A DNA stretch of 64,000 nt from Kiloniellaceae bacterium (GCA_021776115.1 JAJFGN010000024.1:108956-172955); one strand, 5' to 3'. Shown: positions 44,223-54,981, counted from the stretch's first letter. A program made the numbers and translations. Notes: generated from the sequence alone by a model not told the origin.

Positions 44223-45311
44223 ATGGGATCGAGCGTTCCCGAAACCATGACCGCCGTCCTGCTTACCGGGCACGGCGGCCTGGACAAGCTGGACTACCGG
44301 AACGACGTGCCGACGCCCCGCCCGGCGCGGGGCGAGGCCTTGATCCGCGTACTTGCCGCCGGCATCAACAACACCGACATCAACACCCGGACCGGCTGGT
44401 ATTCCAAGAGTGTGACGGCTGGAACCGGATCCGGTGGCTTCGCGGTTGCCGATGACGCGGACGGGTCTTGGTCGGGCGCCGCGCTGCAGTTTCCGCGCAT
44501 TCAGGGCGCCGACTGCTGTGGGCGGATCGTCGCCGTGGGCGAGGGGGTGGCGTCGGCGCGGGTCGGCGAACGGGTCCTGGTCGCCACCATGCAAGGCGCG
44601 GCCTCCGGCGCACCGCGCTTCGATACTTGGACCTTCGGGTCCGAACGCGACGGCGCTTTTGCCCAGTTCACGACCGCGGCGTCCGCCGAGACCTTCAAGG
44701 TCGAATGCGATTGGTCCGACGCCGAGCTTGCCTCCATCCCCTGTGCCTATTCGACGGCGGAAAACATGTTGCACCGCGCCGCCGTCGTCTCGGGCGAGCG
44801 GGTCTTGATAACCGGCGCTTCGGGTGGCGTCGGATCGGCTGCGGTCCAGCTTGCTAAGCGGCGAGGCGCCGAGATCATCGCGGTGGCCGGCGCCGCCAAG
44901 GCGGAGGAGGTGCGCGCGCTGGGCGCGGCGCGGGTGGTGCCGCGCGGCGAGGATCTTGTCGCCGCCTTGGGCCGCGATGTCCTGGATGCCGTCGTCGATC
45001 TGGTCGGCGGGCCGCAATGGCCTGGGCTGCTCGATCTCCTCACGCGGGGCGGGCGCTATGTAACCGCAGGGGCCATCGCCGGTCCGATCGTCGAGCTCGA
45101 CTTGCGCACGCTCTATCTGAAGGACCTAAGCCTTCTGGGATGTACCTGGCAGGAAGCGGCGATCTTCCCTGCACTTGTATCTTATATCGAGGGTGGCGAA
45201 ATCCGGCCCGTTGTCGCCCGCACTTACCCTCTGGCAGAGATCCGCCGTGCCCAGGAGGATTTTCTGGCAAAGCGGTTCGTGGGCAAGCTGGTCCTGGTCC
45301 CGCCCGAATAA
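44223..45311 (+). CDS. Medium-chain dehydrogenase/reductase (zinc-type ADH-like)
   Basis: About 362 residues. GroES-like N-domain with GINNTDINTRTGWYSKSV, ADCCGRIVAVGEGVASARVGERVLV, then the Rossmann motif LITGASGGVGSAAVQLAKRRGA. No structural zinc lobe is seen, suggesting a quinone-oxidoreductase or crotonyl-CoA-reductase-like branch. A GTG at 44220 precedes the ATG chosen. It is 20 bases after lysE. Confidence 0.85.
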   Translation: MGSSVPETMTAVLLTGHGGLDKLDYRNDVPTPRPARGEALIRVLAAGINNTDINTRTGWYSKSVTAGTGSGGFAVADDADGSWSGAALQFPRIQGADCCGRIVAVGEGVASARVGERVLVATMQGAASGAPRFDTWTFGSERDGAFAQFTTAASAETFKVECDWSDAELASIPCAYSTAENMLHRAAVVSGERVLITGASGGVGSAAVQLAKRRGAEIIAVAGAAKAEEVRALGAARVVPRGEDLVAALGRDVLDAVVDLVGGPQWPGLLDLLTRGGRYVTAGAIAGPIVELDLRTLYLKDLSLLGCTWQEAAIFPALVSYIEGGEIRPVVARTYPLAEIRRAQEDFLAKRFVGKLVLVPPE

Positions 45312-45337
45312 GCGAAAACCGGAATTCGGGGTGGGCT

Positions 45338-46000
45338 TCAGACCTCGGCCCAGTAACGCATCAGGTTGCTTTGCAGGTGGTCGAAACGCTCCTGCATATC
45401 GGAATCGGGAAAGGCCTTTACGGTATGAGATCTTAGCGCGTCTATCTCGTGCATGATCTGACGTTGGGATTCATCGCGCAGCATCGACTGAATCCAGCCG
45501 ACCGCGGATAGACGCGAGCCTTCCTCGACCGGCTCGACCCAGTGCAACATGGTCGAGGGGTAGACGATGACGCTGCCCGCCTTTTCCTTGATCCGTTCCT
45601 GCCCATAGGGGGTCTCCAGGATAAACTCGCCGCCGCGATAGCTGTCCGGGTCCGTCAGGTAGACGGTGAACGACAGGTCGGTGCGCATGGGCTGTCCGCG
45701 CACCCCACCCATCAGGGCCGCGTCCATATGGGCCTTGTAGAACATGCCGGGATCATAGCGGTTGAACTCCAGCGTGAGCTGCTTGGGCATGGCGTAGGTT
45801 TTGAAGTCCTCACGCGCCATAAGCGCGCCGACGACGATCCGGATGGCGGCGTCGAATTGCGGCGCGCCGCGCTCGACCTGAAGGTTCTTCTTCAGGGTTG
45901 CCTTGCCGCTGACCGCGCCATCGATGAACTTCGCCGCCTCGACGATGCGCCGAACTTCGGCGATCTGGGCCGCGTCCAAAACGCCTTCCAATTTCAGCAT
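45338..46000 (-). CDS. PKHD-type Fe(II)/2-oxoglutarate hydroxylase (PiuC/YbiX-like)
   Basis: A 220-residue dioxygenase. His-x-Asp in YKAHMDAAL and the distal His in MLHWVEPVEEG are the iron ligands; RLSAVGWIQS gives the 2-oxoglutarate Arg. Family length is about 225. PiuC-type proteins are often near TonB siderophore receptors, but none is here. It is read against its neighbours. Confidence 0.9.
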   Translation of the reverse strand: MLKLEGVLDAAQIAEVRRIVEAAKFIDGAVSGKATLKKNLQVERGAPQFDAAIRIVVGALMAREDFKTYAMPKQLTLEFNRYDPGMFYKAHMDAALMGGVRGQPMRTDLSFTVYLTDPDSYRGGEFILETPYGQERIKEKAGSVIVYPSTMLHWVEPVEEGSRLSAVGWIQSMLRDESQRQIMHEIDALRSHTVKAFPDSDMQERFDHLQSNLMRYWAEV

Positions 46001-46153
46001 GCGCGCTTGATCCTCCTTCCGGTTCTAATCTTGGCTCGGTGGCCGTCGCGCGGATCATAGTCGAGGCGGCGCGCGCGACCAACCGCCCGCTGGACCGCAA
46101 GGGCTGCTGGCGACTAGTCTAAGATCGCGAAAAGCAACAGGGGCCAATATACC

Positions 46154-47314
46154 ATGACCGAGACGCCGAACCGGGCGATGCTCAGTGAAGAGCAGGCGAT
46201 GATTCGCGATTCTGCGCGCGGCTTCGCACGCGATCGCCTGGCGCCCAATGCGGCGGCCTGGGACCGCGACTCACAATTTCCCGGTGAGGCCGTGGCGGAA
46301 ATGGGCGAGCTCGGATTCATGGGCATGTTGGTGCCCGAGGAATGGGGCGGGGCCGGGACGGATCATGTTTCCTATGCCCTGGCCTTGACCGAGATCGCGG
46401 CGGGGGACGGGTCGTGCTCGACCATCATGAGCGTTCACAACTCAGTCGGCTGCATGCCCGTGCTCAAGTTCGGCACAACCGACCAGAAGGAACGTTTTCT
46501 AAAACCCATGGCGGGCGGCGACATGCTGGCCGCCTTTTGCCTGACCGAACCGCAGGCCGGCTCCGACGCCGCCGCGATCGAGACCCGGGCCGAGAAGGTC
46601 GGCAACCATTATGTCCTCAATGGCGTGAAACAGTTCATCACCTCGGGGCAAAACGCCAAGGTGGCGATCGTCTTCGCCGTGACCGACCCCAGCGCCGGCA
46701 AAAAGGGCATCAGCGCCTTCATCGTGCCGACGGACACCCCGGGCTACAAAGTCGCGGGGGTCGAGAGAAAGCTCGGCCAGAAGGCGTCGGATACCTGTCA
46801 GATCGTGTTCGAGGACCTCAAGCTGACCCCCGACTTACTGCTCGGTGAGGAAGGGCAGGGCTACAAGATCGCGCTGTCCAACTTGGAGGGCGGCCGTATC
46901 GGCATTGCGGCGCAGTCTTTAGGTATGGCCCGCGCGGCCTATGAGGCGGCGCTCGACTACGCCCGCGAGCGCGAGACCTTCGGCACCGCGATCATCGGTC
47001 ATCAGGCGGTCGGTTTCCGCTTGGCCGATATGGCGACCCGCTTGCATGCGGCGGAGTTGATGATACTTCATGCCGCCGCCCTGCGCGACGCTGGCCGGCC
47101 CTGCCTCAAGGAGGCGGCCATGGCTAAGCTTTACGCCTCCGAAATGGCGGAGCGGGTTTGCTCCGACGCCATCCAAATTCATGGCGGTTACGGATATCTG
47201 GCCGACTTTCCCGTTGAGCGTATCTATCGCGACGTGCGGGTCTGCCAAATCTACGAGGGAACCTCCGACATTCAGCGTCTGGTCATCAGCCGCCAGATCG
47301 CCGGTGAGGCCTGA
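46154..47314 (+). CDS. Acyl-CoA dehydrogenase (short/branched-chain type)
   Basis: A 386-residue FAD enzyme. [11 protein letters not shown] and [13 protein letters not shown] form the flavin site; the catalytic Glu is the C-terminal one in [13 protein letters not shown], the short-chain arrangement, in contrast to the isovaleryl-CoA enzyme at 38395. Candidates are butyryl-CoA or isobutyryl-CoA oxidation. Followed by the HAD gene 12 bases on. Confidence 0.93.
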   Translation: MTETPNRAMLSEEQAMIRDSARGFARDRLAPNAAAWDRDSQFPGEAVAEMGELGFMGMLVPEEWGGAGTDHVSYALALTEIAAGDGSCSTIMSVHNSVGCMPVLKFGTTDQKERFLKPMAGGDMLAAFCLTEPQAGSDAAAIETRAEKVGNHYVLNGVKQFITSGQNAKVAIVFAVTDPSAGKKGISAFIVPTDTPGYKVAGVERKLGQKASDTCQIVFEDLKLTPDLLLGEEGQGYKIALSNLEGGRIGIAAQSLGMARAAYEAALDYARERETFGTAIIGHQAVGFRLADMATRLHAAELMILHAAALRDAGRPCLKEAAMAKLYASEMAERVCSDAIQIHGGYGYLADFPVERIYRDVRVCQIYEGTSDIQRLVISRQIAGEA

Positions 47315-47326
47315 GAGGATCGGGGC

Positions 47327-48115
47327 ATGGCAGGAGCGCGAAAGGCGATTACCGGTGTCCTGCTGGACCTTGGCGGCGTTATCTATGTGGGCGCGGAGCC
47401 AATTGCCGGCGCGCTTGAGGCCCTGCGCCGCTTGAAGGCGGCCGGTGTGCCCCTCCGCTATCTGACTAACACGACCCGCATGCCGCGCCGCGAGATCCTG
47501 CTCAAGCTGCGCGTCATCGGCCTAGAGGTCGCGCCGGACGAGCTGTTCATGCCGGCCTTGGCCGCCCGCCAATACCTGGAGCGCAAGGGCCTTTCGCCGC
47601 ATCTTCTGGTGCATCCGGCACTCAAGGAGGATTTCGCGGGCGATTGGGGAGCCGGCGGCGTGGCCGTGGTCGTCGGCGACGCGGCGGAGGGCTTCACCTT
47701 CGCGGCCATGAATGCCGCGTTCCGGGCCCTTATGGGCGGCGCGAGGTTTCTGGCCCTGGCGCGCAACCGTAGTTTCCTGGACGCCGACGGCGAGTTGAGC
47801 ATCGACGCGGGCGCCTTCGTTGCCGCGCTGGAGTACGCGACCGGTCGTGCGGCGACGGTGCTGGGCAAACCGTCGCCCGATTTCTTCGCGGCGGCCCTGG
47901 CCGGCCTAGGTTGTTCCGCAGAAGAGGCGGTCATGGTCGGCGACGATGTAGAGGCCGACGTGGCCGGAGCCCAGGCCGCCGGCATGACCGGGGTTCTGGT
48001 GCGCACGGGCAAGTATCGGCCGGGCGACGAAGATTCGGTCTCGCCGCCACCGGATGCGGTCGTGGGCGACATCGGCGCGGCGGTCGACTGGATTTTGGCG
48101 CGGGCCGGGCCTTGA
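47327..48115 (+). CDS. HAD-superfamily hydrolase (HDHD2/LHPP-like)
   Basis: A 262-residue phosphatase of subclass IIA. Motif I reads GVLLDLGGVIYVG: the nucleophile Asp is kept but the usual acid-base Asp two residues on is Gly (LHPP and HDHD2 have Ser). Motif II is YLTNTTRMPR, motif III Lys in GKPSPDFFAAAL, motif IV MVGDDVEADVAGAQAAGM. The missing acid suggests altered or reduced phosphatase activity. Confidence 0.85.
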   Translation: MAGARKAITGVLLDLGGVIYVGAEPIAGALEALRRLKAAGVPLRYLTNTTRMPRREILLKLRVIGLEVAPDELFMPALAARQYLERKGLSPHLLVHPALKEDFAGDWGAGGVAVVVGDAAEGFTFAAMNAAFRALMGGARFLALARNRSFLDADGELSIDAGAFVAALEYATGRAATVLGKPSPDFFAAALAGLGCSAEEAVMVGDDVEADVAGAQAAGMTGVLVRTGKYRPGDEDSVSPPPDAVVGDIGAAVDWILARAGP

Positions 48116-48137
48116 GTTGAGCTCGGTTTGCCGCGAT

Positions 48138-49469
48138 TCAGCCGTCCGAGTGCGCTGGCGAGGCAAGGGGCAGCGACAGGATGAAGCGCGACCCTTGGCC
48201 AGGCTGACTGATCACGGTCAGATCGCCACCCATGGCGCGCGCGAGATCGCGCGAGATCGAGAGGCCCAAGCCCGATCCAGGTATCGTATTCGCGGCCCGC
48301 ACTTCAGCGGCGCGGTAGTCCGATTCGAAGACTTTTTCCTGCTCCTCCGGCGATATACCGATACCGCTGTCCCACACGACGACTTGTAGCGTACCGCCGG
48401 GACCGGCGAGGGTTTCTAAGCCGATCGATCCTCCCGCCGGGGTGAATTTCACCGCATTCGACAGGAGGTTCAGGAGGATCTGGACACAGGCCCGATGATC
48501 CCCAACAGCCTGACCTTCCGCTACGGGGCCGACCTGGGATATGTCGACCTCCGCCTTGCGCGCCGCCAGTGCGATCATGGCCTTCGCTTTCGCCACAACA
48601 CCTGCGAGATCGACAACCTCGGCCGTGAGGCCGGCCTCTTCGGACGGCCCCCCGGAGTCTTGAAGCCGCGCAATCAAGCCGTCCATGTGCCGGCCCGCCT
48701 CTCTTATGGTGCGAAAGCAATCCAGGTATCGCTCTCCGAGCGGGCCGAATACTTCGCTCAATCCCAGGTCGGCGTATCCTATGACGGCGTTCAAGGGGGT
48801 GCGCAATTCGTGCGCCGTTCGCGCCAGCGGCACCGGCTCGGGAGGCGGCGACGGCGTTATCTCAGGCGCCGGAACCGCGGCGTTTTCCATCCGGGATAGC
48901 TGCCATTTCAGATCCGCGTTGTTCAACAACGTCTCTTCCAGCGCTTGGCTTAGGGCCGCCAGATCTTCTTCCGTCGTATCTGCTTTGAGTGGGGGTGTGG
49001 GGGGCATCGCGATCGCGGTGCCGCGGTAGCCGGCGAAACGGCCATGATCCTCGTCGTAATACGGGACCCCGCTCAGACGGTAGATCACTTCGTGGCCTTC
49101 CGCGCCGGTCATCGCGAAGGCCTGGTCGCGGAACGGGCGCCGGGTTTCAAAGGGCTGCGGCGCGTTGGCGCCGGCTTCGTCTCGGCGGAAATGCCCCAGG
49201 CTTAGAAGCGGGCGTCCAATGAGGACCTGGGCCGGGATCCCCAGCCTAAGAGCGACCGGCGAGGATACATAGCTCAGCGCCAGATCGGCGTCGGTTTCCC
49301 ATAGCCAATCGACGCTGCATCGCAGAAAATCCTCGTATCGGCCGATGACGGCCACACGAAACCACCGCGCCTCGGCGGGCGAATCGAATTTGCCCGGCCA
49401 AGCCAAGTGATCTGTGGCGTCCTCCCCCGGCGGCGCCGGCGCTGCTGGGTCCCCGTCCCGGGACTCCAT
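48138..49469 (-). CDS. PAS-domain sensor histidine kinase
   Basis: A 443-residue soluble kinase. Residues about 40-150 are a PAS domain (VDWLWETDADLALSYVS ... GHEVIYRLSGVPYYDEDHGRFAGYRG). The His dimerisation motif is [18 protein letters not shown] with His220, preceded by a short coiled coil and a Pro-rich linker. The ATPase has LLNLLSNAVKFTP, VWDSGIGI and GSGLGLSISRDLARAMGG. No cognate regulator is adjacent, so it is an orphan. Convergent with the HAD gene, 22 bases apart. Confidence 0.93.
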   Translation of the reverse strand: MESRDGDPAAPAPPGEDATDHLAWPGKFDSPAEARWFRVAVIGRYEDFLRCSVDWLWETDADLALSYVSSPVALRLGIPAQVLIGRPLLSLGHFRRDEAGANAPQPFETRRPFRDQAFAMTGAEGHEVIYRLSGVPYYDEDHGRFAGYRGTAIAMPPTPPLKADTTEEDLAALSQALEETLLNNADLKWQLSRMENAAVPAPEITPSPPPEPVPLARTAHELRTPLNAVIGYADLGLSEVFGPLGERYLDCFRTIREAGRHMDGLIARLQDSGGPSEEAGLTAEVVDLAGVVAKAKAMIALAARKAEVDISQVGPVAEGQAVGDHRACVQILLNLLSNAVKFTPAGGSIGLETLAGPGGTLQVVVWDSGIGISPEEQEKVFESDYRAAEVRAANTIPGSGLGLSISRDLARAMGGDLTVISQPGQGSRFILSLPLASPAHSDG

Positions 49470-49678
49470 CAGTTACCGTCTCCCATGCCCGACTAGTTTA
49501 TCTGGACCGTTCCGGCCCGTTCTTGCCGAAAGTATAAGGTGGCGGCGGCGGGCCCACAACTAAGGCTCTTGGTTAATCGGCGGCTTTCGTCACGGCTTCG
49601 ATGACCCCGATGGCCTCGCCGATGGTGAGAGGTTATGCTGCCGCGCGAATCTTGTGGCAAGAGGAGCCAAGTCCGGAC

Positions 49679-50281
49679 ATGCCTAGCCCCGTCGAATTTT
49701 ATTTCGATTTTTCCAGCCCTTACGGTTACCTGGCCGCGCAGCGTGTGGACGAGTTGGCGGATGAGTACGATCGCGAGATCGTGTGGCGGCCGTTTCTTCT
49801 TGGTGCGGTGTTCAAAACCACAGGGGGCCAGCCGTTGCTGGACATCCCCATGAAGGGCGACTACGCCCGGCATGACCTGGCGCGCAGTGCCCGGCTTTTC
49901 GATATCCCCTTCGAGATCCCGAAGAAATTTCCCTTCATGTCGGTTTCGGCGTGCCGGGCCTTCTACTGGTTGGAGCAGGACGACAGCGAGGCGGCCCAGG
50001 AGCTGGCGCTGGCGCTCTACGAGCGGGCCTTTGGCGAGGGCAAGAGCATCGCGGAGCCGAAGGAGGTCGCGGAGGTCGCGGAGGAACTGGGTCACGACCC
50101 CGAGGAAGTCATGGCGGCGCTGCAAAACCCAAGCATCAAGGCCCGCCTGAAATCGGAGGTCGACGCGGCGATCGAGAAAGGCGTCTTCGGCTCGCCGTTC
50201 TTCATCGTCGATGGCGAGGCCTTTTGGGGCTACGACCGCATGGAGGACCTCGGCATGTGGCTGGACACCGGCGGTTGGTGA
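49679..50281 (+). CDS. DsbA-family/2-hydroxychromene-2-carboxylate isomerase-like protein
   Basis: A 200-residue thioredoxin-fold protein of the kappa-GST/HCCA isomerase type. FYFDFSSPYGYLAAQRVDEL near the start has the catalytic Ser pair in place of a Cys-x-x-Cys; the helical insertion and VFGSPFFIVDGEAFWGYDRME complete the fold. In this family glutathione is cofactor for isomerisation. I chose ATG 49679; the open frame upstream includes an AT-poor non-coding stretch. Confidence 0.87.
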   Translation: MPSPVEFYFDFSSPYGYLAAQRVDELADEYDREIVWRPFLLGAVFKTTGGQPLLDIPMKGDYARHDLARSARLFDIPFEIPKKFPFMSVSACRAFYWLEQDDSEAAQELALALYERAFGEGKSIAEPKEVAEVAEELGHDPEEVMAALQNPSIKARLKSEVDAAIEKGVFGSPFFIVDGEAFWGYDRMEDLGMWLDTGGW

Positions 50282-50641
50282 GGCCCGCTTATTCGTTAGC
50301 ATTCATACGAATATATCGCCACCGGGATTTCCCTGTTATTCCCTCAGAACAGGGAAATAAAAAAATGCGCGCGCCGGTTTGGGGGATTCAGAAAAGCAGG
50401 CGCCATGAGCCTCGTTCCTTGCCGTGGGGCCGTTCGTCCCCGAGCTTACCGCGCCCCCGGCCCCGCGCAACGCAAAGGCTGTGGAAAACGGTTTCACCAC
50501 GAAGACACGAAGCGGCCGCGAAGGCGACGATCCGGCCCTCGGTCTTCGGATCGACCCGGCTTGGCGTCTTTGCGGCTTCGAACCTACGTCGCGGCACGAC
50601 ATGCGGCGCAATACGCTGACGCACTTGCGCCCTACACCGCC
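50282..50641. other. Intergenic region with palindromes
   Basis: A 360-base gap with no supportable gene, between the isomerase (plus) and the dehydratase (minus) which converge on it. It contains the inverted repeat at 50328-50357 and, at 50495-50512, the phrase CACCACGAAGACACGAAG, similar to a family of interspersed repeats seen in many bacterial genomes. A partly matching arm follows at about 50560-50581. Likely function: terminators for both genes. Confidence 0.5.
50328..50357. repeat. Inverted repeat, possible bidirectional terminator
   Basis: TTTCCCTGTT and AACAGGGAAA, ten paired bases, flank a 10-base loop that itself repeats the motif TTCCCT. It is followed by an A-run on the plus strand. 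It lacks a U-run on the two transcripts, so termination is not certain. Confidence 0.5.
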
Positions 50642-51598
50642 TCACGCACCCGCCAACACCTCCCGAAATACCGAGGCATCGACGTTGCCGCCGGAGAGGA
50701 TAACGCCCGCCTTCTTGCCCGCCATGAGATCGCGTTCTTTCAGCAAGGCCGCTAGCGGCGCGGCGCCGGCGCCTTCGGCCAGATTGTGCGTGTCGGTGTA
50801 GTAGGCGCGCATCGCCGATTTGATTTCGTCTTCGGACACCGTGACGATCCGCTCCGCGCCCCGGCACACGATCTCCACGGCCGCGGGATCTGGCACCCGC
50901 ACCGCGACGCCGTCCGCCATGGTATCGGCGGAGTTGGTGGCGATTGCTTTACCGGCCTCGAACGACAGCGCGTAGGCCGCCGCAAGTTCCGAGACGACGC
51001 CGACGACCTTGGTTTTGGACCCCAGCGCATCGCGCGCCAGAATCGTGCCGGCGATGCCGGAACCGAGCCCGATGGGCACGTAAACGACGTCCAAGGCCTC
51101 GACACCGCGCAGGAACTCCAGACCGTAGGTCGAGACTCCGAGCGCCAGCAGGGGATCGAAGGACGGCACCATATAGAGGCCTTCCTGGCCCGCACGATCG
51201 GTCGCGTAATCCTTCGCCGCGTTGAAATCGTCGCCGTGCTCGATCAATTCAGCGCCAAGGGCGCGCATGGCGCGGTTCTTCTCCACGCTGTTGCCGTGCG
51301 GGACAACGACAACGGCCTTGAGACCTTGCGCACGCGCCGCCAAGGCAATGCTTTGGCCGTGGTTGCCGCGTGTCGCCGCGATCACGCCAGTCACCTCCGG
51401 GCGCCGCTTCTTGAGGTCGTCCAGGTATACGAGACCGCCGCGCAGCTTGAAGTTCCCGATGGGCGTGTGATTCTCATGCTTGACCCAAACCTCCAGGCCC
51501 GCGCGCTCGCACAGAAGCGGCCAGCAGTACTGGGGGGTCGGGGGCATATGGCGGTACACCAGTTCCGCCGCCGATTCGATCTTCGCTAGCTCTGACAT
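50642..51598 (-). CDS. Threonine/serine dehydratase-like PLP enzyme
   Basis: A 318-residue fold-type II PLP enzyme. The Schiff-base Lys is in [14 protein letters not shown], the phosphate-binding glycine loop is [13 protein letters not shown], and [14 protein letters not shown] contacts the substrate carboxyl. It lacks the C-terminal regulatory domain of biosynthetic IlvA. I chose ATG 51598; the long frame to 51688 adds 30 residues that are unlike the family. It lies opposite to liuB with 188 bases between. Confidence 0.9.
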   Translation of the reverse strand: MSELAKIESAAELVYRHMPPTPQYCWPLLCERAGLEVWVKHENHTPIGNFKLRGGLVYLDDLKKRRPEVTGVIAATRGNHGQSIALAARAQGLKAVVVVPHGNSVEKNRAMRALGAELIEHGDDFNAAKDYATDRAGQEGLYMVPSFDPLLALGVSTYGLEFLRGVEALDVVYVPIGLGSGIAGTILARDALGSKTKVVGVVSELAAAYALSFEAGKAIATNSADTMADGVAVRVPDPAAVEIVCRGAERIVTVSEDEIKSAMRAYYTDTHNLAEGAGAAPLAALLKERDLMAGKKAGVILSGGNVDASVFREVLAGA

Positions 51599-51786
51599 CG
51601 CGGGGGGCTCCACAGGGACTCCGTTATTCGAACGCGACCTTAGGAGGTGCTGCGAAGCGGCTGCAAGCGTTACATTGTCTAGCAACAATCCCCTCAGCTT
51701 GCGGGCCGCTTTGTCCGGATTTTACTTGCCGGCAGGCGGAGCGTCCGGCACACCTAGAGCGGTTCTGTCCACGGAGTCCCTGCCGC

Positions 51787-53394
51787 ATGACCGTCCTGAA
51801 AAGCGCGATCAGTACCCGGTCCGAGGCGTTCCGTCGAAATCACCGTACCCTTAAGGGCTTGGTCTCCGAACTCAAGGACATGGTGGGCCGCGTCAAACTT
51901 GGTGGGGGCGAAACCGCCCGCGCAAAACACCTGGCGCGCGGAAAGCTGCTCCCGCGCGATCGAATTCGGGCCCTGCTGGACACGGGGTCGCCGTTCCTGG
52001 AACTATCTCAGCTCGCCGCCTATGGCCTGTACGGCGACGAGGTCCCCGCCGCCGGAATCGTTACCGGAATTGGGCGCGTCCGGGGACAGGAGTGCATGAT
52101 CGTCGCCAACGACGCGACGGTGAAGGGCGGGACCTATTTTCCGATCACGGTCAAGAAGCATCTGCGCGCGCAAGAGATCGCGGAGCAAAACCATCTTCCG
52201 TGTCTTTATCTCGTCGATTCCGGTGGCGCCTATCTGCCGAGCCAGGACGAGGTGTTCCCCGACCGCGATCACTTTGGCCGTATATTTTTCAATCAGGCCA
52301 ACATGTCCGCCAAGGGGATTCCCCAGATATCTCTGGTGATGGGCTCTTGCACCGCCGGCGGCGCCTATGTGCCGGCGATGTCCGACGAGAGCATTATCGT
52401 GCGCGATCAAGGCACCATTTTTCTGGGCGGCCCGCCCTTGGTGAAAGCGGCGACCGGCGAGGTCGTGACCCCGGAAGAACTAGGCGGCGCGGATGTCCAT
52501 GGCCGGGTTTCGGGCGTCACCGACCATACCGCAAGCAACGATGCCCACGCCTTGGCGGTGGCGCGGCGAATCGTCTCGAACTTGAACCGCGTCAAGCGGC
52601 ACGACTTGGATGTCATAGCGCCGCACGATCCGCTTTACGATCCCGACGAGATTTGCGGCATCGTGCCCAGCGATCCGCGTGAACCCTACGATGTCCGGGA
52701 GGTCCTGGCGCGCCTGCTCGACGGCAGTGAGTTGGATGAGTTCAAGGCGCCCTATGGCACCACGCTGGTTTGCGGTTTCGCGCGCATCCTGGGATATCCC
52801 GTCGGTATCGTGGCCAACAACGGGATCCTTTTTTCCGAGTCGGCCTTAAAGGGCGCGCACTTTGTGGAATTATGCTGCCGGCGCAACATACCTCTGATCT
52901 TTCTGCAGAACATCACCGGCTTCATGGTCGGCCGCAAGTACGAGGCGGGGGGGATAGCAAAGGACGGCGCCAAGATGGTGATGGCGGTGGCCTGCGCCAA
53001 GGTCCCCAAGTTCACCGTGATTCTGGGCGGCAGCTTCGGCGCCGGGAACTACGGCATGTGCGGCCGCGCGTTCAACCCCAGACTGATGTGGATGTGGCCT
53101 AACGCCCGGATCTCGGTCATGGGCGGCGAGCAAGCCGCGGCAGTGCTGGGCACCATCAAGCGCGACGCCTTGGCCGCGCGTGGGGAAAGCTGGGACGCCA
53201 AGGACGAAGAGGCCTTCAAGGCGCCGATTCGAGAGCAGTACGAGCGTCAGGGCCATCCCTCCTATGCCTCGGCACGATTGTGGGACGATGGAATCATCGA
53301 TCCGCTGGACACGCGCACGGCCTTGGGTTTGGGCGTGTCGATGTCACTTAACGCGCCGGCCGAGAGTACCGAATTCGGCGTTTTCAGGATGTAG
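51787..53394 (+). CDS. liuB: Methylcrotonyl-CoA carboxylase beta subunit (carboxyltransferase)
   Basis: A 535-residue carboxyltransferase. The acyl-CoA site shows [62 protein letters not shown], the exact pattern of MCC beta. The C-terminal half binds biotin and contains [26 protein letters not shown]. It forms the MCC complex with LiuD. It is followed 5 bases on by liuC. Confidence 0.96.
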   Translation: MTVLKSAISTRSEAFRRNHRTLKGLVSELKDMVGRVKLGGGETARAKHLARGKLLPRDRIRALLDTGSPFLELSQLAAYGLYGDEVPAAGIVTGIGRVRGQECMIVANDATVKGGTYFPITVKKHLRAQEIAEQNHLPCLYLVDSGGAYLPSQDEVFPDRDHFGRIFFNQANMSAKGIPQISLVMGSCTAGGAYVPAMSDESIIVRDQGTIFLGGPPLVKAATGEVVTPEELGGADVHGRVSGVTDHTASNDAHALAVARRIVSNLNRVKRHDLDVIAPHDPLYDPDEICGIVPSDPREPYDVREVLARLLDGSELDEFKAPYGTTLVCGFARILGYPVGIVANNGILFSESALKGAHFVELCCRRNIPLIFLQNITGFMVGRKYEAGGIAKDGAKMVMAVACAKVPKFTVILGGSFGAGNYGMCGRAFNPRLMWMWPNARISVMGGEQAAAVLGTIKRDALAARGESWDAKDEEAFKAPIREQYERQGHPSYASARLWDDGIIDPLDTRTALGLGVSMSLNAPAESTEFGVFRM

Positions 53395-53399
53395 CGATT

Positions 53400-54191
53400 A
53401 TGCAAAAGCCTCTCTTCATGGAAGAAATCGACGAGGACGGCGTGGCGCGGGTCACGCTGACCCGCCCGGAGGTTCACAACGCCTTCAACGATACCTTGAT
53501 CGCGGAGTTGACCACGGTCCTGGACGGCCTGGGCACAGACCGGCGCGTGCGTGCCGTTGTCCTTTGCTCCCAGGGCCGGAACTTTTCCGCCGGCGCCGAT
53601 CTCAACTGGATGCAACGCATGGCCGGCAATACAAAGGCGCAAAACCTGGCGGATGCGCGCATCTTGGCCGGCCTCATGCGGACCCTCAACGACTTGCCGA
53701 AACCGACCATGGCTCTGGTTCAAGGCCGGGCGCTTGGCGGCGGGGTCGGGTTGGTCGCCTGTTGCGACATCGCGGTCGCGGCGGAAACCGCCAACTTCAC
53801 TTTGTCGGAGGTTAAGCTCGGCCTGATTCCGGCGGCAATCTCGCCTTACGTTATCTCCGCGATCGGCGCGCGCGCGGCGCGGCGCTATTTCCTGACCGCC
53901 GAAACCTTTTCCGCGCGCGAGGCGCAGGCGCTGGGTTTAGTTCACTCAGTGGTGTCGGACGAGGCCCTCGAAGATGCCGGCAAAAAGATCCTGCGCAGCC
54001 TCTTCAAGGGAGGCCCCCAGGCTCAGGTCGCGGCCAAGGAGCTGATCTTTGCCGTCGCGGCGCGGCCTATCGACGACGCGGTGGTCGAAGACACGGCGGC
54101 GCGAATCGCGCGTCAACGCACCTCGGAGGAAGCCAGAGAAGGTGTTGCGGCGTTCCTGGACAAGCGCGACCCATCCTGGACAATGAGTTAG
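53400..54191 (+). CDS. liuC: Methylglutaconyl-CoA hydratase/enoyl-CoA hydratase
   Basis: A 263-residue crotonase-fold enzyme. The oxyanion hole is at [14 protein letters not shown] and [19 protein letters not shown]; Glu and [16 protein letters not shown] supply the catalytic face. In leucine degradation it hydrates 3-methylglutaconyl-CoA to HMG-CoA. It is followed 5 bases on by the DUF1538 gene. Confidence 0.93.
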   Translation: MQKPLFMEEIDEDGVARVTLTRPEVHNAFNDTLIAELTTVLDGLGTDRRVRAVVLCSQGRNFSAGADLNWMQRMAGNTKAQNLADARILAGLMRTLNDLPKPTMALVQGRALGGGVGLVACCDIAVAAETANFTLSEVKLGLIPAAISPYVISAIGARAARRYFLTAETFSAREAQALGLVHSVVSDEALEDAGKKILRSLFKGGPQAQVAAKELIFAVAARPIDDAVVEDTAARIARQRTSEEAREGVAAFLDKRDPSWTMS

Positions 54192-54196
54192 CCTGG

Positions 54197-54970
54197 ATGG
54201 TGAATTCCGGCGATCCGGCGAAGAAACCTCGCCTGTCGCTGGCCCGCCTTCGCTCCCTATTGAAGGTATTAACTGGTTCGTTTCGGGACCTGGTGCCCAT
54301 TATCGTCGTCATCGCTTTCTTTCAGATCGTGGTGTTGCGCGAGCCGTTTCCCGATTTGGAACGTGTTCTGGTCGGCCTGGTGTTCGTCGTGGTTGGTCTT
54401 AGCCTTTTCGTCCAAGGCCTTGAAATTGGATTGTTTCCGCTTGGCGAGGGGATGGCGCGGGCCTTCGCGCGCAAGGGCAACCTGGCGGCCTTGCTTGGCT
54501 TCGCGTTTTGTCTCGGGTTCGGCACCACGGTGGCAGAGCCGGCGCTGATCGCGGTGTCCGCCAAGGCGGCGGAGATCGCTGGGGCGGCTGGCGCGATCGC
54601 GGACCATCCGGACTCGCGCGACAGCTATGCCACGCAGTTGCGTCTGACCGTGGCGGTTTCGGTTGGCGCGGCCCTGGTCCTGGGTGTGTTCCGTATTCTG
54701 AAAGGGTGGCCGATCCATTACCTCATCATCGGCGGCTATGTGCTGGTCGAGATCCTGACCGCCTTCGCGCCGGAGGAGATCGTCGGTATCGCCTACGATT
54801 CCGGCGGCGTCACGACCTCGACCATCACGGTTCCGCTGGTCACCGCCTTAGGCATCGGCCTGGCCAGCGCCATCCGCGGGCGCAGTCCGCTACTCGACGG
54901 CTTCGGGCTGATCGCCTTTGCCAGCTTGACGCCGATGATCTTCGTGCTGATCTTCGGCATGGTGGTTTAG
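54197..54970 (+). CDS. DUF1538 membrane protein A (UmpA-like)
   Basis: A 257-residue membrane protein with about seven hydrophobic segments and two family motifs: [21 protein letters not shown] near residue 113 and [22 protein letters not shown] near 200. Paired DUF1538 proteins (UmpA/UmpB) have been reported to act together as a Na+(Li+, K+)/H+ antiporter in a Halomonas. It starts 5 bases after liuC and ends 11 bases before its paralogue. Confidence 0.85.
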   Translation: MVNSGDPAKKPRLSLARLRSLLKVLTGSFRDLVPIIVVIAFFQIVVLREPFPDLERVLVGLVFVVVGLSLFVQGLEIGLFPLGEGMARAFARKGNLAALLGFAFCLGFGTTVAEPALIAVSAKAAEIAGAAGAIADHPDSRDSYATQLRLTVAVSVGAALVLGVFRILKGWPIHYLIIGGYVLVEILTAFAPEEIVGIAYDSGGVTTSTITVPLVTALGIGLASAIRGRSPLLDGFGLIAFASLTPMIFVLIFGMVV

Positions 54971-54981
54971 GGTGGTCTAGC

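Noticed and set aside
49575..49629. An 18-residue reading frame on the minus strand that ends in a stop and looks like an acyl carrier protein C-terminus.
   Set aside because: The in-frame stop just upstream and the short length leave no real domain; similarity is too weak to call a pseudogene.
50495..50512. CRISPR or integrase attachment site.
   Set aside because: There is no repeated array with spacers, no tRNA and no integrase; the phrase is a single interspersed-repeat-like sequence.
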